From NCBI GenBank assembly GCA_022828595.1, contig JAKGHH010000001.1:119424999-119488998 (forward strand): a stretch of DNA of 64,000 bases. The letters are read 5' to 3'. The stretch is from Nelumbo lutea (taxonomy: Eukaryota > Streptophyta > Magnoliopsida > Proteales > Nelumbonaceae). The translations under genes were made by a program, and so were the position numbers. Every line of letters starts with the position of its first letter. Position 1 is the stretch's first letter. The notes below the pieces were generated by a model. The model made no database searches. It had not been told where the DNA came from and saw only the letters and a program-made list of their open reading frames with translations. Shown here piece by piece: positions 1 through 12,284 of the stretch.

Positions 1-195
1 TTGCCCTATTAAATACATCCTCCATAACCGATTGTATATGGAAAGAAACACCTTGTTGTGGTCCTAAGGTTGATATAATTTGGTCATGTCTTTGTGGAAC
101 CATGAGTTTATGGTGCTCACTAACTATTGTAACCAGTGCTACTGAATTTTTTCCTTGTTTTGACTCTTAGTTTTTTTCACTTAATGTTATTGCAG

Positions 196-1103
196 CAAGC
201 CATGCTCCTCCTCCAGCCCCTGTTCAGGGTAGCAGTGGTGGCATTCTTGGCAATCTTGGTGCCACTGTAGCTCAGGGTATGTGAACAGGAATCTGAAATT
301 TGTAATTCACTGCACCTGGTGCATATATATTTTCATAAGATGATGAAATCACATTTATTTCTTTACAGGCATGGCTTTTGGCACTGGAAGTGCAGTTGCA
401 CACCGGGCTGTTGATGCTGTACTTGGTCCTCGCACCATTCAACATGAAACTGTTGTCTCTGAGGCTGCTGCTGCTGCACCAGCTCCTACCATGAACAATG
501 TTGGTTCTGATGCATGCAATATTCATTCCAAGGCATTCCAAGATGTATGTTGAATTCCTTCATTCGTTCATTCATTCTGGTCTCTGCTTTTCTAAGATGC
601 ATGAATGGGGAGGGGTGCTATTAAAATTAGTAAGAAAGAAAGATTCACTGTGCTTATTTGGTGATCTATTTTTCGTTAGGTATATATATAACTCATTCAT
701 GCAAGATGTAGATCTACTATTACATGCATGTGTTCTTTAGTTTTGGCATGTGTGCATGCATGTTCCCTATTTTTTTTTTATTTGTTGGTGGCTGCATGTC
801 TAGTTCTAACATGAGAATGTCTTTAGTATTATATGTGATTGGCTATATGGTTCTATCTTGGTAGACTTGCCAAGTTTTGTACTAATTATTGTCATTGTTA
901 AAGAAATATTGACAAGTTTCATAAGGTTTATAATTTCATATCAGATTGTAGCTGCTCATCTTCTGTAATAGGTAGTAATACAATTTCTTTCATTGGTCTT
1001 GCAGTGCCTCAACAACTATGGGAGTGACATCAGCAAGTGCCAATTCTATCTTGATATGTTGAGTGAATGCCGGAGGAACTCTGGTTCAGTTTTGAGTGCT
1101 TGA
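196..1103 (+). CDS. Twin CX9C CHCH-domain mitochondrial protein, 3' part (three exons, 5' end outside window)
   Basis: Exons are 196-276, 369-544 and 1005-1103 (TGA at 1101-1103). All introns are GT-AG and the phases fit. The visible protein has a Gly/Ala/Pro-rich stretch, a small hydrophobic segment (MAFGTGSAVAHRAVDAVLGP) and an Ala/Pro linker. It ends in a CHCH domain with two CX9C motifs: the first spans the last intron (C-NIHSKAFQD-C), the second reads C-QFYLDMLSE-C. This layout is that of animal CHCHD2/CHCHD10, yeast Mix17 and the plant At12Cys proteins. These are imported into the mitochondrial intermembrane space and folded by Mia40-dependent disulfide formation, and are linked to respiratory-chain stress. 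The exon at 196 starts in mid-codon, so the start codon and any N-terminal exon lie to the left. No internal stops are seen, so the gene is probably functional. The family is clear; which paralogue it is cannot be decided. Confidence 0.92.
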
Positions 1104-2489
1104 GTAGTTGCCTTGTTTTGTTGAGGATATAACTTTCAAACTCACATTCCTTTTACGTTCGAAATTATCAGTTGGCATTTGAATTTTGATCCATTGGTGG
1201 GGGAGTTATTGGTCAATCGATGGCAAGGGGATCATTCACGTCAATAATAATGTTGATATTGTGACGTTTTGAGTACTTTATTTAAATGGTAGAACATTCT
1301 GCAGACTTGAATTATCTAATGCTCCCCGTCATTTGGAATTCTGTTCTAGTTGATTACATTGGCATTGGCACTGTTTTTTAGATTCTGTTTGGAAAATGTT
1401 GCTATCCCCAAAGCTTGCACGCTGATGATTGGAATTGGTCTGATTGCTGATATTAGTTAGGCCTTGGACAAGATGAGATTAGAGGCAAAAGTTAAAAACT
1501 GTTGGTGTTGTGTTAGGCAGGTACGAGTGATATCATACTTTGTAAATACCTATTCTGCCCTTTGTAAATTAACATAAATATTCCTGAAAATTGAAAAAAA
1601 AAATTGATAGAAAAAATTGAAAAAAAAATCTCCCTGCATGATTTATCACCTGTTAATATTTTTTTTTCAACAAATTGAAAGACAGGAACAGTGTTTATAC
1701 TGGAGGGAAAGACAGGAACAGTGTTTATACTGGAGGGAAGTCACTGGATGACACTCACATAAAAAGAATATAATGTAAAATTCCTGAGATATAAAACGGT
1801 TGTTTGCACAAACTTGGTTTCATGGATTGAGATTTTGAGTTGGGCTTGACACTCGAATGTTTAATGTAAAATTCCTGAGCATGGCCAAATTCGAATGGTA
1901 GAGAAGCACGGCTGATACTATAGAAGTACGACACCCGATATTAAATTCTGAATTCCAGCCCCTCCTATTACTAGCCCTCTCCCCAATAAAGCACAGCACA
2001 TCCTGCCTGTGAATTTGGCATTAATTCATGGTCAGGATGCATTCGAAATTCTGATCTGAGCCGATTGATCATTCTCTCTATAATCTATTTTGACAGAATT
2101 CACAGTGAAAAAAACTTTTCTTCGTCTCAGTAGCATTCGGAGAGAGGTCCCCAGCAAAACCCGGTTCAAGAGATATTGAGGAGAGATTCGTTGCTCTGCA
2201 AGTTGGTTCAGCTCCTCTTGCTTCAGGGATTCTTTATAAGGTACCTCAAAAAAGAGGAGAGAACACAAGCAAAATCCAAGAGCTCGACAAGACCGAGTAA
2301 GAAGATAACTGTGAAAAGAATCGCAGAAACCTCTCCTAACTCTCCTGAGAGACAGAGTGCCACCAATCACACCATGATCGGGGGTCTGAAATAGCTGTGC
2401 TACAGTGGAATTCAGGGATAAGAAAAGAGGATAAAGAGGTTGAAGGGAGATTTTCGTCAATTTTTAAAAGTGTATTTCAGTAAAAATAT
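1104..2489. other. 3' flank and spacer with a 30-bp tandem duplication
   Basis: This is the 3' UTR and downstream spacer of the CHCH gene. The only clear structure is a 30-bp unit present twice in a row at 1681-1710 and 1711-1740, differing only at the last base. A reverse-strand open frame at 2032-2460 has no recognisable domain and abuts a MULE-like terminus, so it is not called as a gene. Confidence 0.6.
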
Positions 2490-2681
2490 AAATTTATAAA
2501 AAGGGTAAAATGGGTATTTGAAAAAAAAGATACATTAGTCTAACAATTTTCGTCTAGGCCAATGACGAAAGGTTTTTGTCAAGTTTTTTAAAAGTTTAAA
2601 GGAGGTTTTTATTGAAGTGAAATTATAGGGGAGGTTTTTATGGTTGCCAGAAACTTGAGGGAAGGTTTTTGTATTTTACCC
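2490..2681. mobile_element. Lone terminus of a Mutator-like element (same family as 32653-34873)
   Basis: The segment repeats the phrase GGAGGTTTTT and ends in GTATTTTACCC. Reverse-complemented it matches the left end of the element at 32653, including the inner part around TTTCAAATACCCATT. No matching left terminus was found upstream, so this is a fragment or a truncated element. Confidence 0.6.
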
Positions 2682-4793
2682 TAAAAGTAATGGAAAGGCG
2701 TTGAAATTTGCCAGGTTTTTGTTTTTCATGTATTTTAATGCAACAAACTAATAACTATCTACTACTAATCCATGCAAATTGCCCTACCCATTTCCGAACT
2801 CTAGGTACCTTTTATGCCAAACCTATTTCAAATCCATTTAACTTTTCCTCTTAGCTTTTTAAACCTCTCGTCCCAAACTTGTTAAACCCGTCCTGATCCA
2901 TCCAACCTGATTATAATATCATATATTATAATATGTTAGATATGTGAGACTTATATATTATATGAAAACTGTATCAAAACCTTCTAAATTCTAGAAAGGT
3001 TCATCAAACATTGAAAAAAAAGCCAAACCAAAGAAAGATGAAAAATCCTTGTGGTTTCAAATAACCTATAAAAAAATTATTAATTGAACTGATTAGTATA
3101 TATATATTTTTTTAACATATCATATATTTATATATTTATCTATTATATATATTATAAATATAAAAATCAAAGAAGCGAATCGATCAAAAGCTGAACCAAT
3201 AAATTACTTTGGTTCGGCTTTGGTTCTCAACATTACAAAAACCGAGGAAACAATTGGGTTTCAATAATTTGCCCATGGTTTGGTCAACCATGAGCAAACC
3301 TACCAAATTCTAAGGCACTTGTTTTTTCTGATTTTATTTTTTATTTTTTATTTTGACATCATAAGGGGTTAGAGGCTTGGGGATGAGGGTAGTCTATATT
3401 CGTCCCCCCTACCCATAAGGTCATAACCACTAACCCTGTCCCTTGTGAGAGTCGAATTTGATTTAAAGCACTTAAGAGTTAAGACTAGCATTTCAAGTTG
3501 AGTTTGAATTTGAATTTTGACAAATAGATACCATTTACAATCTTAATTACAACAACAAAATTTTATAAATAATTGTAAATATTTAAAAATCATTAACAAG
3601 TATGTCACCTAAAAACAATATTTGGATTGGACTTGAATTTACCGAGACCAATTGAGTCTCAATCTAAATTTAGACAAATAAGTACCATTTAAAAATCCCA
3701 AATCTTAACAACATTAGTTTAAAGTCCATTTGAATTTAGAAATAATTACATCAATATTTTTTTAAATTAATTGATCAAAAATAAAAATTCATAGACAAAT
3801 ATTTCACATAGAAATATTACTTGGATTGGACTTAACTTGCCCAAACCAATTGGGTCTTAATTGAATTTAGACAAATAGATACCATTTGTATTTTGCAATC
3901 TTAAAGCCTAATTATATTAATTTAAAATCTGCTTAAACTTAATAATAATTACATTAATAAAATTTTAAAATTAACTAATAAAAATTTAAATTTCATAAAC
4001 AAGCAACTCACCTAAAAGTATTGCTTGGATTTGACTTGAACGTAACCAAATGCCCCAAACTTGCAAATTAACCAATCAAGAACATTATAGGCCATAGGGC
4101 TCCTCTTAGTTCTCTTGATATATTATTTATTATAAATTGTTTTATACTATATATTGTATCACATTATATATAATTGGGTATTGGGAACGGGTACCCACAT
4201 TAAATAAAACTGGGTATTGAGTATCAGATATCTTATAGGGTTTTAATCTAAAATCCCAAACCCATCAAATGGGCCCAATTAGGGTCAGAATGGATTATTA
4301 ATAGTAATCAATATTTTATTTTTTAATTTATATTTTAATATTAATATTTTATTTTAGTAACACTTATGAGTTATGACATAATTAATAATTTTAATGTTTT
4401 ATTCTAAAAGTAATTAATTATTAAATTACTTATATATTAATAATTTATTTTAAGTTATTTATTAATCATTTAAATTAAATTGTTTTATTAAGATGTTATT
4501 AAATAATTAAGAATTAACTCTTAGAAATACTACAAGGAAGCTGCTTTTTTTTTTGTTAAATAAGTTTTCCCCTACATTCCAACTTGTTTCTCACCAAACC
4601 ACATCCCAAGAATTGGGATATATAATCCCACCTTTTTCCCATCCCATTTCATGATATCCCAGAAGCCAAACATGAGAAGGGAGGAATATTCCATATTTTC
4701 CCTCCCGATTCCATAAACAAAATGGAGCCCAAGGGTGAACATGCTAGTGTTTTATACTCATGGACCCATATCCCGAATCTAGGACCAAATGGG
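2682..4793. other. AT-rich spacer with a degenerate tandem repeat
   Basis: No gene is seen. Between about 3497 and 4060 a block recurs three times, marked by GACAAATA-GTACCATTT-like phrases near 3519, 3673 and 3870, each associated with a TTGGATT-GACTT phrase. Spacing is about 154 and 197 bases, so this is a decayed tandem array. The remainder is AT-rich, partly simple TATA/TTAAT sequence. Confidence 0.55.
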
Positions 4794-4924
4794 CTAGAAA
4801 GAAAGTAGGTTAGGCAACCTATTAAGAGCGAATAAATCAGTATTTTGTTCTAATGTATCCAAGCATGTATAGGGAACACAGGCGTATTCACTCTTGATAG
4901 GTTGCCTGGCCTACTTTGTTTCTA
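4794..4924. repeat. Small palindromic MITE-like repeat
   Basis: Arms of about 40 bases are inverted: AAAGTAGGTTAGGCAACCTA on the left faces TAGGTTGCCTGGCCTACTTT on the right, with a short spacer. No target duplication was assigned. Confidence 0.55.
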
Positions 4925-4988
4925 ATGCATCCAGGCTCCCCATATCCGAACTTGTACTTTCTTTAAACTGATATGGTCAGGTTGGAGG

Positions 4989-5141
4989 AATTCACATCTG
5001 TGCCTCATAACACATCCCAATTCCCAACGGTGTATTGGGAACATCTCCCAATGACAACTTTGGGATACGTTCCCAATGCAGGCTGAGATGTGCATGTGAG
5101 GCACCTTTGAGGCATGCTGTGGGGCGCAGATGTGAACTCAG
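4989..5141. repeat. Palindromic MITE-like repeat, family B1
   Basis: Its ends read ATTCACATCTGTGCC and GGGGCGCAGATGTGAACT and form an inverted repeat. The centre holds opposed GGGAACATCTCCC and GGGATACGTTCCC phrases. Related copies lie near 11600-11755, 18378-18575 and 22680-22838. Confidence 0.55.
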
Positions 5142-5237
5142 GTTGGTGTCCCATGTTTCCATAATCTTCCATTGGTTGAGTTAGGAATCGTTGTCCAGTC
5201 CGAGGGAGAAAGAGCTGCATTTTGGTATAGGAAATTT

Positions 5238-5812
5238 AGATTTGCTCATCACGGAGCATACCTCACACCAATCCCACAACGCATCGCAGCCATGCATTAG
5301 AAGCATCTCCCCACTAATAACAACTTACAAGTATAGAAATGTTCTCAATGTGTAGCTCTAAGTAAGGGTGTCAATGGACCGGTTTTGGATTGGATCTCAT
5401 ATAGTCCAAAATCAATTTGGATGGACCGATAAGACATATTGGATTGGATCAATCTGATCCACAATATTTATTAGATTGGATTGAATCTAGTCCGTCCATA
5501 ATAAATTTATATTAGATTGGGTTGGATTAAGCCAATATCTGGTCCATTGATATAAAATAAGAATATAGGTGTTGATGAACTTGACTTGGATTAAAACCAA
5601 TCTAAATCAAAATGAATCTGAACAGATTAGACAGCCCAGATATTAAATTGGACCAATCCAAAATATCCATTGGATTGTATCTGGTCTATTTATAATGAAC
5701 TCAACATAGATTAAATTGGATCGGAGCAAATTCAGTCCAATTGACACCCCTATCTCTTAGTGCTGAGGTTGGTGTAGGGCATGCTCTGTGAGGATCAAAT
5801 CCTGATTCCACA
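5238..5812. repeat. Palindromic repeat, family B2, split by a hAT MITE
   Basis: The left end, GCTCATCACGGAGCATACC, faces a right end containing GGCATGCTCTGTGAGGATC. The two halves are separated by the element at 5364-5753. An uninterrupted relative lies at 18603-18755, with the same ends around GCTCCTCACGGAGCG and GTGCTCTGTGAGGAG. This shows that B2 was in place before the hAT-type insertion. Confidence 0.6.
5364..5753. mobile_element. Non-autonomous hAT-like MITE (390 bp)
   Basis: The ends AAGGGTGTCAATGG and CCAATTGACACCCCTAT are inverted repeats. The flanks CTCTAAGT (5356-5363) and CTCTTAGT (5754-5761) form an 8-bp target duplication with one mismatch, as expected for hAT. The interior is made of WGGATTGGAT-type phrases. 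A sister copy is at 41461-41854. Confidence 0.75.
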
Positions 5813-6663
5813 GGAAGTTGCAGAATTCCCAGTTTCCCAATATATGTGGATTAGTGACAGATAGGAGAGGGAAAAACTCATGATGCTGAAAAGACATGAT
5901 TCCTAGAAGGGCTTTTGACCAATCAAGGACCCCTGAATTTTGATAAATATATTATTTGATTGGTTACCACTTGTGTGAGATTATGATGAATGAGGAATGC
6001 AACCCGGTTATTTTAAGTTAAGAGTTGGTGCTCGGTTACAGTACTGGATGCTTTCGTAATGAAATTGAACTTGGGCATTTGAGTTTTGAGTTTTGAGAGA
6101 CCACCAACACCATGCTTTGGTACTGAAACTCAACTCGTGAACTTTGATAGATAAGTTTGCCACTGGAGTCTTCTCAAGTCTCGTCTCATCAATCTAAGAA
6201 GAAAATTAAATAGAAATACAGAAAGATTAGCGTGGCGTGTAGTCGTGTAGAAGCGAATTAGAGTTTTGAGGCATGCGCGTAACCATGCTATATTTATATA
6301 GGCTGCTGACTTGGGAGTCGAAGCATTACGATAGTCGTCGGGTGTCATAACTAAACTCAGCACCATACAAATAAATAATATTTCAATCTCGCTGCTGGTG
6401 AATGGTGATATATGTCCGTGTTTTCTTGGCGGGTCACAAGAGATTCTTCAGGAAACAATTTCAATACTCAATGGTGTGGGGCGTGGTATCTCTATTTTAC
6501 GATTATCGCTGACTCAGACACAGAGGCGCATAGCCGTATATCAATGGACATAAAGATCAGAACAAGTGAGTATAATAATAAAAAGGGTAATTCTTGATGT
6601 GATTATGTACAAATTACATGGGTGATCAATGCCATTGCCAATGGTAATTGAATTTACTTATTA
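5813..6663. other. Spacer downstream of the GGP-like gene
   Basis: I see no gene or clear repeat. The part next to 6664 is the expected 3' UTR of the reverse-strand gene. Confidence 0.5.
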
Positions 6664-9467
6664 CTACAACAGAAGACGACCCTTGAGGAAGGCTTTGCAG
6701 AGTCGCTTCCAGGCGTCGCTGTCTGGGTCGCGTTGCTCCACGTTTAGCTTGGCCAGCTCAAGTTGGGAGGCATCAACCAGGTTGCGCTGATGGAGACGGT
6801 CGACGATGTTGAGGAAAACGTCCTTGGTGTACTCGGGGTGGCCCTGAATCCCCATCATGTGATCCCCATACCTGAACATCTCCACCCCTGTCTTGTCAGA
6901 ACGCGCCATCACCTCTGCCTCGGGAGGCAATTCCTTCACCTACATTCAATTCACACCATTGTCTCATCTCCCTACTGTCTCTCTCTATATGTTAATCACT
7001 TTTTAAGTCTAACCCAACAACAAGAGGCAACCGAATTACAGACCTCATCTCGATGGCATTCGATGATGGGTAGCCGGGGCGGCAATTTGAGGGCGGAGAA
7101 AAGCTTGCTGGGCGCCAGGTTGACGCTTCTCACTCCAATGTCCCATCCCGACCCTGCACGTCCCGTCTTTCCTCCCAATGCCCGGCTCAATATCTGCTAC
7201 CACCACTTCCACAATTCCTATCACCTTTTCATTCTTTATATCAACATACTATTAACGCTATTTATTAATTTAAGCCTCGTTTGCGATTGCGAGTCGCTTT
7301 TTGTACTTGAGTAAGCTAAAAATCGGCCAAAATTTTGTTTGAAAAAAAAAATAATCGCTTTAAAATGCAGAAAAAACCTTATTTAGGCCCCGCCTGACCA
7401 TGTCTTTCCGGCAGGCCGTGCAACCCACGTTTTCGTCCTTTCCCATTTGGTTTGGTTGTAAAAAGATCTAATTACCAGTTTGAGACTATTTTCAACTTTT
7501 TTTCATCATGTTTTCACATGGGAAGACGGACACTTAGCCAAATAGTCTTCATGTCGCTAAAAACCTGGACACAAAAGTTCATATCGTCTTTTGACTATCA
7601 TTTCTTTCAAAAATATCTTTTAAAAAAGACTTGCCAAATAAAACCTTAACTTTTCATGTTTAAATAAAGCTATATAAGAAAAAAATAATTGACAATCATT
7701 TACACATATACATATACATATATACAGTATAAAAATGCTTTTGAAAATCCCATTTAGGCCATAAACAATACTAAGTGCATCATAAATTAATATAGGATTG
7801 GTGAGTTGGTGAGTCCCATGAAAAATGAAAAAGAAAGCAACCCATGTTTCACATTAATGGGTCCCACAAAAGAGAATGACGGGCTAGGTTACCTAACACA
7901 CCAATGCCCATTGCAGACCCCACCTAAGACTCATATGTGATAAATAACCCAGCCCGATGTACATGATTTGTCTCCAGCCAATCCGGGCTCAAGTAATACC
8001 CTTATAGCGAGAGAACATGCCAATATTCATATGGGCCCATTTGTTCTCGACTCGCTAGTGTTCACTCATGATAGATAGCCCAGCTCAGTGTGTACAATTT
8101 TGGAGATCGGCTTCCAGCCCGCACCGTTCTAACCATCCTTTGATGAATTAAAGCATATTCTTAAGGAGATATTCTCAATGCAAGGCAGTAAAGGCTGAAG
8201 CCGATTCCACGATTTTGTCCTCAGCTACTCCTGGCTCCATTAGATTTGGGTAAATAAGTTTTTTGTTGGTGCAAAAAAATTCTAAAAAAATTATGGTTTA
8301 TGAGGTGAAATAAAAAGCCCTAAATTTCTAAAACATGATGGGACAAACCTGTCCCTTCATTTATCATTATATAATTTTACCTGATTAATCAAAAAGGCTT
8401 AAATGATTTATTGAAATATTTAATTAAAATTAAGTATTAAAATTTACCCCCGGATAACTGTATATACTTGGATAAATGATTGATCAAAAGGATACAATAA
8501 ATGATAGGGTTAAATGGTTAAATTCTCTTTTTAGATTTTACCACACATCCCGTAACTCTCGTTCCCTGCTTTTTTTGCCTAGATAGAAATAACGGGGTTT
8601 GAGGCTTTCGGCATCGTATCGACCTGATAGCAATGTGGCATTAGAGACTCAACGGTACCCCCTGATTTCCTTGCCGGTATTGGTCAGATAATCGGACGGA
8701 TATGAGGCCACCGGCACTTCTACGTGCCAGACCGAGACCGCACCTGATAGGTTCGCACTGGATTTCCATCTCCTCACTCCATCACTCATCCCACCCAAAG
8801 ACAAAAGCCTTACAAACCACCACATCTTTTCCCCATTAAACGGGTCTCATACGTACTAAATGACCATCACTCCTGATTATCTTGGGTAATCAGCTCTTAG
8901 GTAGGTCTACTTTAGTCCAACTGAAAATCCAAATCCTCCCCTCCGTCTTAAATTCTGAACCCAAATCAAGACGATTTGGATAATCAGATAGAAACAAACA
9001 GGAGACATGCATGAACAACAATCAGACCGATCGCGCCAATGTATTAAACAAAAACGAAATTAAACGATAAACCAGATCTGCAATATATCTGAATATTCAT
9101 AAATTCCATCAGAAACAGCCCTTTCTTGGTTGTTTGTTGGTAGAAAAGACGCCCATACCTGGTGGCCAAAGCAAATGCCCAGAACCTTCTTCTTCATGGA
9201 ATCCAACTTGTTCAGCAGATTGATCAGCTTCAGGATCCACAATTCATTGCCGTGAGCGTCGCTGCAGCTGCCCGTGATCACAAACCCGTCGTAGGAGTCG
9301 AGCTTATCGTCGTCGGGGAACTCGCAGGCGGCCACCTTGTACCTGTCCCAGGTCTCGCCGTCGTCCCCCAGCATTCCCACGAATATCCCGAAATACCCGC
9401 CGTAAAGCTTCTTGACGTAGTCCGAATCGTCGGCGCAGAGAAGAACAGCGAATCTTTTCTCACCCAT
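6664..9467 (-). CDS. GGP: Gamma-glutamyl-peptidase-like class I glutamine amidotransferase (GGP family)
   Basis: The gene has three reverse-strand exons: 9467-9159, 7193-7044 and 6939-6664, with GT-AG introns and 735 bases of CDS (244 residues). I start at the ATG at 9467 because the family begins just before the KRFAVLLCADDSDYVKK stretch; an upstream in-frame ATG at 9536 would add an atypical tail. The nucleophile loop KKVLGICFGHQ puts the catalytic Cys near residue 99, at the end of exon 1. GIQGHPEY in exon 3 supplies the catalytic His and Glu near 187 and 189. In Arabidopsis, GGPs are cytosolic and hydrolyse the gamma-glutamyl bond of glutathione conjugates, for example in glucosinolate and camalexin synthesis. 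The substrate here is unknown. Length and motifs match the family and no lesion is seen. Intron 1 is about 2 kb. Confidence 0.93.
7194..9158 (-). other. Large first intron of the GGP-like gene
   Basis: A 1,965-bp intron separates the exon ending in the catalytic-Cys loop from exon 2. It has a CAG/GTATGG donor and a GCAG acceptor. It holds AT-rich and unique-looking sequence, and I found no complete transposon with target duplications. Open frames inside it show no domain. Confidence 0.8.
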
Positions 9468-9581
9468 TTCTTCGAATCCCACCAATCGCCGGACGCCCAC
9501 GCCGCTCTTCTCCGACTCCCCCCCTCTCTCTCTCAATCAGAAACGAAGAAAGTATGCAACTGCTGGGCTGCGCAATCGGCC

Positions 9582-9589
9582 TATTTAAG
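9582..9589 (-). promoter_or_regulatory. Candidate TATA box of the GGP-like gene
   Basis: Read on the reverse strand this is CTTAAATAG, about 115 bases upstream of the ATG at 9467. That would leave a 5' UTR of roughly 80-90 bases. It is a position-and-motif inference only. Confidence 0.4.
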
Positions 9590-10562
9590 CGAGCGCGTTT
9601 CCGAAAACGCCCGATGGCCACCCTAATTTACGAATATACCCTCTCCTGTTTTGGGATTAAATTCGAATTCCCATATAGCAAGTTTACACAACTGCCGTCG
9701 TTAAGTCATAATTTGTTTAGCTGGAAGCCTGGGAGTGGAAACGCACTGCCTTGTCCGGTTTTCCGTAGCGATTATGTGGCTTTCTTTCTTTGGTTGATTT
9801 TTAACGCTTCGTTTGTTGTAGTTAATGCAAAATTATAATAATATTAAATGTAAATTATCATTTATTTTTGTTTCAAAGTAACGATACTTTAAAATAAAAT
9901 TAAATCAGAATTTCTATGCGCATTCCAATTAGTACATGCAAAATTGCACTACAATCAAATACAGCCTTGTAAATATATGTTTAATTAGATAATTAGACCT
10001 AATTAAAAAAAAAAAGAAGTATCTTTTTGGGTAGTTCTCAGTTCTCACTTCTGACTTAAACCACGTTAAACTGTAGAACTCAAACGTGGCACTCTCTCAA
10101 TGCCACCTTGCTGCTATCGACGGAAATACCCTTTTGCCGGAAAAAAATGTATAGCACGATTCTAACCGGAAACAGAAAACATGATTCAATTTGATAAATA
10201 TTTGAATTCGATTGATTATTTAATTTTTATATATAATATATAATACTAAATATATAATTAATTTATATACTTATATACTTTATATAAATAAAATATTTAT
10301 TTTATATATTAATTAATTACCTCAAATAATTAATTGGTCGAATTTGATTCAAATCAAATATTCAAATGTTTAATTAAATTCAAATATCGGTTGAATATCG
10401 AATCAAATTCGGATATTAGATTTTCTAATCGAATTCAAATTCGAATGTGGCCTGATTTGATTCAAATTCGATCCTTTTACACCCCTAGTTTTGGTGGTAG
10501 CAGATCTGATCACCTTGTATGTAGGGTTTTATCACGACTTCATATATAATGTGGGCCCCACA
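9590..10562. other. Upstream spacer of the GGP-like gene with an AT-rich repeat
   Basis: From about 10180 to 10490 the sequence is built of ATTCAAATTCGAAT-like phrases and ends TTTTACACCCCTAG. This resembles the right end of the hAT-type MITEs elsewhere in the window, but no matching left end was found. No gene is seen. Confidence 0.45.
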
Positions 10563-10655
10563 TAAGGGTGATCATAGGCGGGGTCAGGCTTAAGCACTTA
10601 TGATAAGTCTTTGCCCAAAATATAAGCCGGGTCAAGAAAGAATGATCACCCCTAC
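10563..10655. mobile_element. Short hAT-like MITE (93 bp)
   Basis: The ends AAGGGTGATCAT and ATGATCACCCCT are perfectly inverted. The flanks GCCCCACA (10555-10562) and GTCCCACA (10656-10663) give an 8-bp target duplication with one mismatch. Confidence 0.65.
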
Positions 10656-10789
10656 GTCCCACACAAAACAGCCTATAAGTTACGTTGGTGAAAAATCCGG
10701 AAAGCTCAAAAGCAGGGTTGTTTTAGGATATGATTTTTAAACTGCCGTTGACTTAGATGATTGGATTGTTCGTCCCAAAAATTGTTCAA

Positions 10790-11040
10790 GCAAGTGGTTC
10801 CATTTTATCTTAAATTCGGTTTTTGGTAAAAAAAATGTTCAATCAGTCAATGATCCATTGACCTGGGCGGTTGAACTGTTGACCCGTCGATTCGTTCAAC
10901 GATTTTGACTTTTTTTTTTAATTATTTTTAAATTTTTGTTGTTAGAACGGGCTATCCATTCGAACCGGATGGTCAAACCGTCAACCTAAAAATCGGTGGC
11001 CAAAATGGTTCTATTTTTGGGTCATTTTTTTAGAACCATG
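10790..11040. repeat. Family A dispersed repeat
   Basis: It shares phrases with the family A copies: a TTGACC-GGCGGTTGAACTGTTGACCC block, then AGAACGGGCTATCCATTCGAA. It ends in TTAGAACCATGG. The left boundary is unclear. Confidence 0.5.
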
Positions 11041-11231
11041 GTTTAAGAAGAAAACTGGCTTTTTGGTCTTCTTTAGTTCTTTTTCTTTTATTCCTTTTAG
11101 TTCCCATTTGGGAAGACACTTCGATGCAATTGAACCAGTTTAGGTGAACCTTCAGCTCAACCGTCCCAAACCAGCCCTTAATAACTTCTTCAAAGTGGTT
11201 CAATAAAAGTAGCTCAATCAATGCTTTTTCC

Positions 11232-11516
11232 CATGGTTTCGAAAAACCAGACTGGACCAGACGGTTGGATCAGAAAAGGGAACCGATCAGGTGAACGTTT
11301 CCATTTTATCCCAGAACCATTATTTTGCCCAAAACCATTGATTTGGTTAACAAACCGCTGACTCAGGCGGTCGAACCGTTCAAACTGTCCAACGGTTTTG
11401 ACTTGTTTTTATTTATTGTCAGAATGGGCCATCTATTCAATTCAAACGATTGGACTATTTGACCTGAGAACCGGATCCTGACCAATTCGTTGTCCGGTTC
11501 AATTTTAAAAACCTTG
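11232..11516. repeat. Family A dispersed repeat (good copy)
   Basis: The order is: AACCAGACTGGACCAGACGG; a block around CCATTTTATCCCAGAACC; GGCGGTCGAACCGTTC; TCAGAATGGGCCATC; and the end TTTTAAAAACCTTGC. The same order recurs in about nine other places in the window. It looks like a MITE of about 280 bp with GGTTTTTAAAAC-type ends. Confidence 0.65.
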
Positions 11517-11599
11517 CTTCTTCCCTCCCAAATGGGCCTTAGACTTTTAGAAGTCTTCTCTTTTTTTTTTTTCATCGAATTGGATTAATTAATGGATTA

Positions 11600-11755
11600 A
11601 GAGTTCACATCTGCACCCCACAACGTCCCACAGCACATCCCTACCGTATATCTCAATAATAATATTATCGGTTCTGGTACTATCATAAGGAGATGTTCTC
11701 ACCGCAGAAATATGATCTGGGACATTGTGGGGCACAAATCTGAAATCATGGATTA
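11600..11755. repeat. Palindromic repeat, family B1
   Basis: The ends GAGTTCACATCTGCACCCCA and GGGGCACAAATCTGAAATC face each other, with AAGGAGATGTTCTC inside. It is a relative of 4989-5141. Confidence 0.55.
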
Positions 11756-12284
11756 AATAAGATATAAAGAAAATGAGAAGACATGGTCCCCATAAACGTC
11801 GAAAAGCCAAATCCGGTGCCTTCGTTGAAGGAACAAACAAACCATACCATTAATCCAAATCATATTCACCACCCGAAGAAGAGGATTCTCAGAGAATTAG
11901 TGTTCGATTTCCGTTGACTATAAATCCACAGACAAGTAGGGAGAAAGTTAATTAAATGCTGGTTGTGCATTGCTTTTTTTTTTTCTCTTCTTTCATTTCG
12001 CTTTCAGCCGTGTCAAGCGTGGGATGGCCGAAGCCGTTTTATAAAGTGTTTATCTACGTAGATTGCCCAAAAGAGGAAGTTAACCAAAACTTGTTGATCT
12101 ACTAATAAAAGCTTCGAATTTAGGGTTTTATTACCGCATACTGTTTTTAGTACTAGGGATGTGATGGGTGGATCAATAGGCGAAAGCTTGACAAAAGAGA
12201 AAATAGGGATTAATAAAGACAATGTTCTGACGCTGAATTCAATCAAGGAGGTATCTTACCCATTCATAAAAAAAAGAAGAAATG
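11756..12284. other. Spacer, no recognised feature
   Basis: I found no gene, RNA or bounded repeat here. Confidence 0.4.

Noticed and set aside
2032..2460. 142-codon reverse-strand open frame
   Set aside because: No recognisable domain, adjoining a MULE-like terminus, no supporting splice or promoter evidence. Captured sequence cannot be excluded.
9468..9536. Upstream in-frame ATG of the GGP-like gene
   Set aside because: It would add 23 Arg/Gly/Glu-rich residues not typical of the family. The ATG at 9467 fits better.
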